In this document: one piece after another, positions 1 to 6,579 of the stretch
How the letters are laid out: each line of letters begins with the position of its first letter
Numbering within the stretch: position 1 is the first letter of the stretch
Assembly (NCBI RefSeq): GCF_937997405.1
Contig: NZ_CALKTL010000129.1
Location: 1 to 20,457 of the forward strand
DNA from: an uncultured Campylobacter sp.
GTDB lineage: Bacteria; Campylobacterota; Campylobacteria; Campylobacterales; Campylobacteraceae
DNA length: 20,457 nucleotides
Reading direction: 5' to 3'
Made by a program: the position numbers and the translations under genes
The notes under the pieces: model-generated
The model's input: the letters and a program-made list of their open reading frames with translations, nothing else
Told to the model about the DNA's origin: nothing
The model's database searches: none

Positions 1-84
1 CGCGGCACTGGGCACGTCGTATTCAGAGCTGATCGCCGTTTGCTTTACGTAAGGCGCGTAAATTTTAAAATTTAACCCGCGCAA
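1..84 (-). CDS. possible N-terminal part of a protein running off the window edge
   Basis: The minus strand is open from a TTG at 84 down to base 1 (28 codons, reading MRGLNFKIYAPYVKQTAISS and on). It starts five bases after the stop codon of the upstream minus-strand YciI-like gene. The stretch contains an A/T palindrome that is common between genes in this window. The TTG has only an AGAGG one base upstream, which is too close for a normal ribosome binding site. The start is therefore uncertain, and it may not be a gene. No family is recognised. Confidence 0.3.
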   Translation of the reverse strand, partial: MRGLNFKIYAPYVKQTAISSEYDVPSAA

Positions 85-88
85 GCCT

Positions 89-379
89 CTATTCGCCGAA
101 AAGCCTCCAAAACTCGGGCGCAAATTTCGTCGGCGTAAATTCTATGATCTCGTATTTTGCGACGCCGTTTTGAAAGAACGGATCTTGCGCGATGATCTCA
201 TCAAGCTCCGCGCGGTCTTTGGCATTGATTAAGATAATGCCGCCGGTGCGAGGGACTTTGCGCCCCGAGCAGATAAATTTATCCGCCGCATAAAATCGGT
301 CTAAAAACGCGTTATGCTCGTTGATGAAGCGATCGATTTCGCTAATTTCTTTAACGTAAGTGAGGTTTGCAATAAACAT
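89..379 (-). CDS. YciI-like (YCII domain) small protein
   Basis: This 96-residue protein has the size and pattern of the YCII family, a ferredoxin-like fold often seen as a stand-alone small protein. The family-type His is in the INEHNAFLDRF segment (about residues 20-30). It is followed by a C-x-G-x-R-x-P-R-T-G-G strand-turn and a DPFF motif near residue 66. The function of most YCII proteins is unknown; some are dehalogenase-like or lactonase-like enzymes using a His/Asp pair, and nothing here gives a substrate. The ATG start is preceded by AAGGA at normal spacing. The gene lies 79 bases downstream of comEC on the same strand, separated by a hairpin, so it may have its own transcript. Confidence 0.75.
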   Translation of the reverse strand: MFIANLTYVKEISEIDRFINEHNAFLDRFYAADKFICSGRKVPRTGGIILINAKDRAELDEIIAQDPFFQNGVAKYEIIEFTPTKFAPEFWRLFGE

Positions 380-432
380 TTTGATCCTTTGTGAGATTTA
401 AAGCGCGATTTTAGCATAAAATTCCAACGGAT

Positions 433-452
433 AAAATTCCCGCCGGAATTTT
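433..452 (-). terminator. short hairpin between comEC and the YciI-like gene
   Basis: An 8-bp perfect inverted repeat (433-440 with 445-452, loop CGCC) lies just beyond the comEC stop codon. Read on the minus strand, the 3' arm ends in GGAATTTT, so the U-run is part of the stem rather than a separate tail. It may be a weak terminator or a 3'-end stabilising hairpin for comEC. Confidence 0.4.
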
Positions 453-458
453 CGTGCG

Positions 459-1712
459 CTACGTTATAAAAAATATCGGCGAAATTCCGATTATCGCGCA
501 CGCAACTGCTGCGTAGCGAAGCTTTATCGCAGCAAGCGCGCAGATGTTTGCGAGCGCGAAAAGAAGCGGCGGAATTTGCGCTTGAAAGCTCGGCAAAGTA
601 AAATTTAAAAACGCAAGCAGCGGCGTATCGAGCGCGCCGCCGAGCCCGAATAGATGCAAAAATATGCTTAGCGGATAAAAGATCACGAACGCGTATCCTA
701 GCGGCATTACGCTAAGCTGCTGCAGCGAAGCGGTCGGGAAGAAATAATAGACCGCTACGTTCATGCTGAGCCAAACGTAGAGGTTAAAAAGTATGACGTT
801 CTGCCAGAACTTAAATTTAGGCGCGAAGTGGTGCAGGTAGAGGAAAATATACAGCACGCCGAGGCAGGAGAAATAAAATCCGATCGAAAAGGCTAAGTGT
901 GGAAAAAACGCAAGCAGAAGCGCGATGGTGAGAAAAAGGTTCGTAAATTTAAGTACGTAGAAATTTCGCATCGCAAGGTAAAACCCCACGCAGCACATCG
1001 CAAGCGAGCGCAGAAAGCTCGGCGTAAAATCAAGCACGAAGAGATACCCGCTCATCAGCACGATCACAAAGACGCTAAGATCGCGCTTAGCGCTGCGATA
1101 CGGAAAGTAGCAATCCTGAAAATAGCGATATATCGGCATCACCAAGAGAAAGACCGTGCTAAAGATAATGCCTAGATGAAAACCGCTGATCGAAATAATG
1201 TGCGCTATGCCCCAGTTCGTCACGCTGGCGCGCAGCGGTTTTGAAATTTCGGTCGCAAAATACAGCGCGGAGTAAAGATCCGCCGTCATCTCATCTTTGT
1301 GTTGGGCTCGGACAAACTCTATGGCGCGCCATTTTGCTCCGGAGGGCGCAAGCTCGTCTCCGATTTTAAAATTTGGCGCGTAAAAGCGCTGCTTTAAAAA
1401 ATCTAAAAATTTTACGTTTTTCGTTACGATGCCGATATTTACGTGCGCGAAGCGGTGAAATTCCCGCCCGAGCCCGGCAGTCGTGTAGAGGGTGAAATCC
1501 GCCGTTTTGAGCTTTAGCACCGTGTAGGTGCGGCCGCGCTCGTTGGTTTTGGCGTAGGCGTTTAAAATTTGCGCGTCGTAAAAGGCGTAGTTTTTCTCGC
1601 GGAATTCTCTGAATTTATAAAATTTCAGACCTAAATTTAGCGATAAAATTCCAAGCAAAATAAGCAGAAAGTATAAAATTTCACGTTTGCGGTAAAAGAG
1701 TTGAAGCTTCAC
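459..1712 (-). CDS. comEC: ComEC/Rec2-type competence membrane protein, short form
   Basis: ComEC is the inner-membrane channel that carries single-stranded DNA into the cytoplasm during natural transformation. The 417-residue protein starts with a membrane segment (about 11-30). A soluble region of the DUF4131/OB type follows (about 45-125), then the polytopic competence domain (about 145-415). The signature HIISISGFHLGI is at 171-182 and the conserved PSFLRSLAM segment at 231-239. At least seven further hydrophobic segments follow. The protein stops after the membrane domain: the C-terminal metallo-beta-lactamase-like domain of the Gram-positive ComEC is absent, as I recall for other Campylobacter ComEC proteins. 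It lies 129 bases downstream of glnA on the same strand; I see no clear promoter of its own, so read-through from glnA is possible. Confidence 0.85.
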   Translation of the reverse strand: MKLQLFYRKREILYFLLILLGILSLNLGLKFYKFREFREKNYAFYDAQILNAYAKTNERGRTYTVLKLKTADFTLYTTAGLGREFHRFAHVNIGIVTKNVKFLDFLKQRFYAPNFKIGDELAPSGAKWRAIEFVRAQHKDEMTADLYSALYFATEISKPLRASVTNWGIAHIISISGFHLGIIFSTVFLLVMPIYRYFQDCYFPYRSAKRDLSVFVIVLMSGYLFVLDFTPSFLRSLAMCCVGFYLAMRNFYVLKFTNLFLTIALLLAFFPHLAFSIGFYFSCLGVLYIFLYLHHFAPKFKFWQNVILFNLYVWLSMNVAVYYFFPTASLQQLSVMPLGYAFVIFYPLSIFLHLFGLGGALDTPLLAFLNFTLPSFQAQIPPLLFALANICALAAIKLRYAAVACAIIGISPIFFIT

Positions 1713-1841
1713 GGACGGTTTCTAAGTTCGCAGTTCGCGCGACGGAATTTCAAAAGCTCGCGCGCGGCTAAATTTTAAAATTCCAAAGCTTTATGCCGCT
1801 CCGCCCGGTGGAATTCCGGCGGCGCGGTATAAAATTTGGTC

Positions 1842-3269
1842 TTAGCACGAATAATTCGTCGCAAACTCAAACGGCGTAGGGCGCGCCTCGTAAGGCCAAA
1901 CCTGAGTTTCAAATTTAAAATGCTGATAGGTCTCGATAAAAAGCTCGCTCATTATCGGGCGCAGGTATTCATTATCGCGGATCACCGCCTCTAGGCTGCC
2001 GCGAAGCGTGTGCGGAAGCTGCTCGATGCCGCGCTCGCGAATTTCATCCAGGTGCAGCTTGAATAAATTTTCATCCATCGGCCCCACCGGCTCGGTTTTG
2101 TTTTTGATGCCGTCGATTCCCGCCATCAGCATCGCCGCAAATGCCAAATATGGGCACGCGGTGCTATCGGGGAAGCGCATCTCCGCGCGCACGGAGTTCT
2201 CGCCGCTGCCGTAAGGGATACGGATCGAAGCGGAGCGGTTTTGGCTCGAATAAGTTAAAATCGACGGCGCCTCAAAGCCTGGAATTAGGCGCTTATAGCT
2301 GTTGGTGCTAGGATTCGTAAACGCCGCGACGCTGCGCGCATGCTTTAGCACGCCGCCGATATACCATCTAGCCGCGTCGCTTAAATTTGCGTAGTTGCCC
2401 TTTTTGTAAAAGGTATTTTTGCCCTTTTTCCAGATCGATTGGTGCACGTGCATTCCACTGCCGTTGTCGCCGTAGAGCGGCTTTGGCATAAAGGTCGCAG
2501 TCTTGCCGTTTAGGTGCGCGACCATCTTTACGACGTATTTGTATTTTTGCACGTTGTCGGCGGCCTCGACGAGAGTGCCGTATTTGACGCCGATCTCGCC
2601 CTGGCCTTGCGCTACTTCGTGGTGACAGATAAAGGTCTCAAGCCCGATCTGCTCAAGTACTTTTAGCATCTCGGCGCGCAGATCGACCATCGAATCGACG
2701 GGCTGGACGGGGAAGTAGCCGCCCTTTACGCCCGGGCGGTGGCCGCTGTTAAAGCCGTCTTTGTAGTTTTTGCCGCTGTTCCAATGCCCCTCTTCGGTAT
2801 CTACCTTAAACATCGCGCAGTTCATATCGTCGATGATCTTTACGTCGTCGAAAACGAAAAATTCATTCTCCGGTCCGAAGTAGCAGGTATCTCCAAGGCC
2901 CGTGGTTTGCAGAAACTGCTCGGCTTTTTTAGCGATAGAGCGCGGGCATTTTTCATAAAGCTCGTTTTTGTAGATGTCGTAAACGTCGCAGATGACGATG
3001 ATCGTAACGTCCGCGGTGAATGGATCTAAAAACGCCGTCCCTACGTCGGGCTTTAGCATCATATCGGATTTATCGATCGGCTGCCATGCCGCTACCGAGC
3101 TCGCGTCAAATGGAATTCCGTCAGCGAAGTCCTTCGGCAGGCGCTTGTAGTTATAAGCGACGTGGTGCCAGGTGCCTTTCAGATCGGTAAATCTAAAATC
3201 CACGAACTCGACCTCGTTTTCATCGCAAAATTTAAAAAATTCCTTCACGTCATTAACAAATTTTCCCAT
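1842..3269 (-). CDS. glnA: glutamine synthetase, type I
   Basis: Glutamine synthetase makes glutamine from glutamate, ammonia and ATP and is the main ammonia-assimilating enzyme; it acts as a cytoplasmic dodecamer. The full-length 475-residue protein has the N-terminal beta-grasp segment (DFRFTDLKGTWHH, near 23-35). It also has the metal-binding GPENEFFVFD, the GSGMHVHQS loop, NPSTNSYKRL, and the active-site NRSASIRIP segment. It ends in the usual FEF...YSC. At the position where enterobacterial enzymes carry the adenylylated Tyr (NLYDLPPEE), this protein has NLF (Phe403) in NLFKLHLDEI, so control by adenylylation is unlikely. The ATG start has an AGGA ribosome binding site, with a small perfect hairpin (3286-3299) just upstream. 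Confidence 0.97.
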   Translation of the reverse strand: MGKFVNDVKEFFKFCDENEVEFVDFRFTDLKGTWHHVAYNYKRLPKDFADGIPFDASSVAAWQPIDKSDMMLKPDVGTAFLDPFTADVTIIVICDVYDIYKNELYEKCPRSIAKKAEQFLQTTGLGDTCYFGPENEFFVFDDVKIIDDMNCAMFKVDTEEGHWNSGKNYKDGFNSGHRPGVKGGYFPVQPVDSMVDLRAEMLKVLEQIGLETFICHHEVAQGQGEIGVKYGTLVEAADNVQKYKYVVKMVAHLNGKTATFMPKPLYGDNGSGMHVHQSIWKKGKNTFYKKGNYANLSDAARWYIGGVLKHARSVAAFTNPSTNSYKRLIPGFEAPSILTYSSQNRSASIRIPYGSGENSVRAEMRFPDSTACPYLAFAAMLMAGIDGIKNKTEPVGPMDENLFKLHLDEIRERGIEQLPHTLRGSLEAVIRDNEYLRPIMSELFIETYQHFKFETQVWPYEARPTPFEFATNYSC

Positions 3270-3285
3270 ATTTTTTCCTTTTTTC

Positions 3286-3320
3286 GCCCGTATTCGGGCT
3301 AAATTTAACGGCGGATTTTA
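3286..3320 (-). promoter_or_regulatory. candidate glnA promoter and leader hairpin
   Basis: On the minus strand a TAAAAT (3315-3320) could be a -10 box for glnA. The transcript would begin around 3308 and carry a perfect 5-bp GCCCG/CGGGC hairpin with a 4-base loop (3286-3299), shortly before the AAGGA ribosome binding site. This is a reading by eye; Campylobacter promoters have no strong -35 box to confirm it. Confidence 0.35.
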
Positions 3321-3372
3321 ACATTATTTAGTTGAAATTCGACTTTATCTGCGCCATTTTGCGCGTCGCGAT

Positions 3373-3425
3373 TTTTAAAATTTCTCGCCGCCGAAAATTT
3401 TAAAATTTTAAAATTTCTCGCCGCC
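3373..3425. repeat. 20-bp direct repeat in the glnA upstream region
   Basis: Two identical 20-base copies (3373-3392 and 3406-3425) each consist of an A/T palindrome followed by CTCGCCGCC. They lie 33 bases apart in the gap between glnA and the PHP gene. A further A/T palindrome fills the space between them. Confidence 0.8.
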
Positions 3426-3462
3426 ACGCCTTTTTAAATTTAAAGGCGGCTGGCGTTAAAAT

Positions 3463-4251
3463 TTACGCCAGATTTACGAACTGTCGCTCGCGGTTTTTGA
3501 AAACTGCGATCCGCTCGTAGCCGAACTCGCGCGCTTTGGCGTAAATTTTATCGTAGTTTAGTGCTACTTGAGCTACCGAGTGCGCGTCCGAGCTAAGCGT
3601 GATCGGCACGTCCGCATCCGCAAGCACCTCCAAAAGCGCGTCGCTTGGATAAATTTCATTTGCGGGCTTGCGAAGCCCCGCGGAGTTTAGCTCCACGACG
3701 ATGCCGCTTTTTTTGATCGCGTTTATCGCGCCGCCTGCCAAAACTCTAATATCTTTTTTCGGAGTAAATTTAAAAATTTTAATCAGATCCATATGCCCTA
3801 AAATGTCGAATTTACCGCTTTTGCACAGCGCGCAGATCAGCGCAAAGTATTCGCGATAAACGTCGTCTATTTCGCGCCCACTCCACTGATCTAAAAATTC
3901 CTCGTTATCAAAGCCCCAGTTGTTTAAAAAATGCACCGAGCCGATGAGATAATCGACCTCGCGCGCGAAAATCCGCTCATCCATTAGCTCTTTTTTCGTC
4001 ATAAAATCGACCTCATATCCCAGCCGCACGTCGATCCGCCCGCTAAACTCGTCCCGCAGATCCCTAATCATCCGCTCATAAAGCTCCATCTGCTCGAAGC
4101 TCATTCGGTATTTTTGATCGAAGTTCATCGGCGCGTGATCTGCAAAGCCGAAAATTTCTATGCCTCGTGCGATCGCCGCTTCCAAATACTGTCGCGGCTC
4201 GCCGTTAGCGTGGTTGCAAAGATAGGTGTGGTTGTGTAGATCGGCTCGCAT
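3463..4251 (-). CDS. PHP-family phosphoesterase, histidinol-phosphatase (HisJ)-like
   Basis: The 262-residue protein is a PHP (polymerase and histidinol phosphatase) domain of the HisJ type, a metal-dependent phosphoesterase. The metal ligands are all visible: HxH at 6 and 8 (DLHNH), D38-H39 (FADH), E80 (GYEVDF), H107 (GSVHF), H153 (GHMDLIK), and D222 with H224 (SSDAH). HisJ enzymes remove phosphate from histidinol phosphate in histidine synthesis. No other his gene is here, so the true substrate is not proven. I chose ATG at 4251 rather than the TTG at 4254, because AAGGAG (4258-4263) is six bases from the ATG and only three from the TTG. It is divergent from the plus-strand run. Confidence 0.85.
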   Translation of the reverse strand: MRADLHNHTYLCNHANGEPRQYLEAAIARGIEIFGFADHAPMNFDQKYRMSFEQMELYERMIRDLRDEFSGRIDVRLGYEVDFMTKKELMDERIFAREVDYLIGSVHFLNNWGFDNEEFLDQWSGREIDDVYREYFALICALCKSGKFDILGHMDLIKIFKFTPKKDIRVLAGGAINAIKKSGIVVELNSAGLRKPANEIYPSDALLEVLADADVPITLSSDAHSVAQVALNYDKIYAKAREFGYERIAVFKNRERQFVNLA

Positions 4252-4281
4252 CAACTGCTCCTTAAATAAAATTTTGGCTAA

Positions 4282-4294
4282 ATTGTAGTAAAAT
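4282..4294. promoter_or_regulatory. candidate divergent promoters for the PHP gene and the trhP-rplS run
   Basis: The two divergent starts are only about 70 bases apart. A minus-strand TACAAT (4282-4287) and a plus-strand TAAAAT (4289-4294) lie side by side and are plausible -10 boxes, the latter 28 bases before the chosen TTG start at 4323. If both are used, the two promoters overlap and would compete. Confidence 0.4.
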
Positions 4295-4322
4295 CGTGCT
4301 TAAAAAATCACTAGGAATGTAT

Positions 4323-5585
4323 TTGAAAAAACCCGAACTCTTAGCTCCTGCTGGGAATTTAACGAAACTAAAAATCGCCCTAGCTTACGGCGCGGACGCC
4401 GTGTATGCAAGCACCGGCTCATTTTCGCTGCGCCAGCGAAGCGCGAAGGAATTTAGCAAGGAAAGCTTTGCACAGGGCGTCGCGTACGCTCACGAGCGCG
4501 GCAAGAAGCTCTACGCGACCGTAAACGGCTTTGCGACCAACGGCCAGCTAGGAAACATCGAAAGGCATTTGGAATTTCTTCGCGACCTGCGCGTAGATGG
4601 AATTTTAATCGCCACTTTGGGCGTCGCGAGCCTTGCGCGAGCCGTAGCGCCTGAGATTCCGATTCACGTCTCTACCCAAGCTAACGTGCTAAATTATCTA
4701 GATGCGCAGGTTTGGGCGGAGCTGGGCGCCGTACGCATTGTCGCGGCGCGCGAAATGACGCTCAAAGACGCCGTGCAGATCAAAGATAAAATTCCAAATT
4801 TAGAGATTGAAATTTTCGTGCACGGCTCGATGTGCTTCGCATACAGCGGGCGCTGTCTTGTTAGCGCGATGCAAAGCGGGCGCTTCAGCAACCGCGGAAG
4901 TTGCGCGAACGACTGTAGATTTAACTACGAGCTTTATGCGAAAAATCCCGAAACCAGCGCGCTTTTTCGCTTGCAAGAGCGCGAGGGGGAGGGGACTTTC
5001 GTAATGAACGCGAAGGATCTTAGCCTCATTTCGCACGTGCAAAAGATCATGCAAACGGGCGCGATCGACAGCTTCAAAATCGAAGGGCGCACCAAGAGCG
5101 AATACTACGTCGCATGCGCCACGAACGCCTACCGCGCGGCGATCGACGATGCCGCGAGCGATAAATTTGAGGCCAGTGTTTACGAGCGCGAGATCGCGAC
5201 GCTTAAAAACCGCGGCTTTAGCGACGGATATTTGATAAAGCGCCCGTACGAGCGAGAGGATACGCAAAATTTAGACCGCAGCATCGAGCTTGGCACGCAT
5301 CAGGTTTGCGCGATCTCGCAGGACGGCGAGTTTATAAGCGTCAAGGATAAAATTTTACCCGGCGTTTCGTATGAAATTTTTGCCCCGCGCGGCTTTGAAA
5401 TTTGCGCTTGCGATAATGAAATCGGCGAAATTTTTGAGCTTGACGGCAAGCCGTATTTAAAATTTAAGAGGCTGCAAAGCCGTAGCGGTAAGGAATTTAG
5501 CGAGATTCACAGCGGCAATCTAAATGAGATTAAGCTGCCTGCGAAGCTCGCGGAGTTTTGCTTTTTAAGAAAGGAGATAGAATGA
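4323..5585 (+). CDS. trhP: U32-family protein, tRNA U34 hydroxylation (TrhP/YegQ)-like
   Basis: This is a peptidase-U32 family protein of the YegQ type, about 420 residues. YegQ/TrhP takes part in prephenate-dependent hydroxylation of uridine 34 in tRNAs and is not known to be a protease in that role. Recognisable parts are the N-terminal KPELLAPAGNLTKLKIAL, the middle HVSTQANVLN, and the Cys-containing U32 signature HGSMCFAYSGRCLVSAM...GSCANDCRF, whose four Cys probably bind a metal or Fe-S cluster. FVMNAKDLSLISHV and KIEGRTKSEYY follow. A GTG at 4296 and an ATG at 4317 are in frame. I prefer TTG at 4323 because AGGA (4313-4316) lies six bases before it and the protein then begins at the family's usual MKKPELL. 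The stop overlaps purE by four bases (ATGA). Confidence 0.85.
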   Translation: MKKPELLAPAGNLTKLKIALAYGADAVYASTGSFSLRQRSAKEFSKESFAQGVAYAHERGKKLYATVNGFATNGQLGNIERHLEFLRDLRVDGILIATLGVASLARAVAPEIPIHVSTQANVLNYLDAQVWAELGAVRIVAAREMTLKDAVQIKDKIPNLEIEIFVHGSMCFAYSGRCLVSAMQSGRFSNRGSCANDCRFNYELYAKNPETSALFRLQEREGEGTFVMNAKDLSLISHVQKIMQTGAIDSFKIEGRTKSEYYVACATNAYRAAIDDAASDKFEASVYEREIATLKNRGFSDGYLIKRPYEREDTQNLDRSIELGTHQVCAISQDGEFISVKDKILPGVSYEIFAPRGFEICACDNEIGEIFELDGKPYLKFKRLQSRSGKEFSEIHSGNLNEIKLPAKLAEFCFLRKEIE

Positions 5586-6082
5586 AATTTGTTTCTATAA
5601 TAATGGGCTCAAAGAGCGATTACGAGGTCGTTTACGAGGCGGCTAAAATTCTAAACGAATTTGGCGCGGCGTACGAGATGATCGTATCTTCGGCGCACCG
5701 AAGCCCCGCCCGCACGGCTAAATACGTCGCGGACGCCGAGAAAAAGGGCGCGCAGGTTTTCATCTGCGCGGCGGGCATGGCGGCGCATCTTGCGGGCGCG
5801 GTCGCTGCGAATACGACCAAGCCGGTGCTGGGCGTCCCGCTCGGCGGCAGCGCGCTTAGCGGCGTAGATGCGCTGTATTCGACCGTGCAGATGCCTGCGG
5901 GTATCCCCGTCGCGACGCTTGCGATCGGCAAGGCGGGCGCAAAAAACGCGGCGTATCTGGCGGTGCAAATTTTAGCTCTAAACGACGAGGTGCTAAGCTC
6001 GAAGCTAAAGGCGGATCGCGCGGCAAAAGCGGAGGCTCTGAAAAAGGACTCCGAGCAGATCGAAGTGCTGCTTGAAGATTAA
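5582..6082 (+). CDS. purE: N5-carboxyaminoimidazole ribonucleotide mutase
   Basis: Class I PurE converts N5-carboxyaminoimidazole ribonucleotide to carboxyaminoimidazole ribonucleotide in purine synthesis. The protein has 166 residues, normal for the family. It shows the MGSKSD nucleotide-binding loop, the SAHRSP motif with the catalytic His, AGMAAHLAG, and the GVDALYSTVQMPAGIPV segment. A longer in-frame start exists at 5558, but the ATG at 5582 has a strong AAGGAG upstream and overlaps the trhP stop as ATGA. That suggests translational coupling. PurK, the usual partner enzyme, is not in this window. Confidence 0.95.
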   Translation: MKFVSIIMGSKSDYEVVYEAAKILNEFGAAYEMIVSSAHRSPARTAKYVADAEKKGAQVFICAAGMAAHLAGAVAANTTKPVLGVPLGGSALSGVDALYSTVQMPAGIPVATLAIGKAGAKNAAYLAVQILALNDEVLSSKLKADRAAKAEALKKDSEQIEVLLED

Positions 6083-6085
6083 TCT

Positions 6086-6577
6086 ATGAAAATTTTAAAA
6101 TTGAGCGAAGGCTTTGAAATTTGTGGGCTAAAGACTCGCACGAATAACGCGGATGAGATTAGCGGGCGAGGGGCGATCGCAAATTTGTGGGGCGAGTTTT
6201 TAAAATTTAACGCTAGCAGAAGCAGCGCCGAGAAAAACGAAATTTATGCTGCGTATTACGACTACGAAAACGGCGCACAGGGCGAATACTCCGCGCTAAT
6301 AGGCACTTGCTCGAAGGAGCAGCACCATAAAGAAAGCCACGACGAAGCTTGCAAATCCGCGAAGCAGTGCCGTAAAAATGAGCGCGATGAAACCGGCGAT
6401 AAATTACGTATCGAAGCGGGCGATTACGCGGTTTTTGATTTTGCGAACGAGCCTACGAGAGTAGGCGAATGCTCGGCTGAAATTTGAAAAATTTAAGAGC
6501 CGCGAAGAGCCTTTGAGACGGGCTTTGAAAAGCACTCGGAAGATAGAATTTAAATTTACATATCGATAAAAGGATAA
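6086..6577 (+). pseudogene. decayed GyrI-like/AraC effector-binding-domain protein
   Basis: The open part (6086-6487, 133 residues) reads as the first two thirds of a GyrI-like effector-binding domain. It has MKILKL...FEICGLKTRTNN, IANLWGEF, EIYAAYYDYENG...GEYSALIG and LRIEAGDYAVFDF. It ends at a TGA (6485-6487) where the family normally has Trp in an EIW motif. The same frame then continues with family-like sequence (EPRRAFETGFEKHSEDRI, then IYISIKG) through two further stops, TAA at 6494-6496 and TAA at 6551-6553. It ends with TAA at 6575-6577, two bases before glyQ. This pattern suggests a gene losing its C-terminus by point mutation without frameshift. A hydrophilic insert (about residues 75-105) is also unusual. 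The shortened product may still be made, but would lack part of the fold. Confidence 0.7.
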
Positions 6578-6579
6578 AA

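Noticed and set aside
897..1175. Plus-strand reading frame of 92 codons inside comEC
   Set aside because: Lys/Arg/His-rich product from the opposite strand of a membrane-protein gene; a shadow.
1795..1827. GC-rich inverted repeats after glnA as a terminator
   Set aside because: Several 5-bp pairings (GCCGC/GCGGC, CCGCC/GGCGG) are possible but compete with each other, and no T-run follows on the minus strand.
4800..5267. Minus-strand reading frame of 155 codons inside trhP
   Set aside because: It is fully antisense to a well-conserved gene, has no family resemblance, and its composition is what the opposite strand of coding DNA gives.
6485..6553. Stop codons in the effector-binding gene as programmed recoding (TGA read as Trp or selenocysteine)
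   Set aside because: Two of the later stops are TAA, which recoding of TGA cannot explain, and no selenocysteine insertion-like hairpin was noted; decay is simpler.
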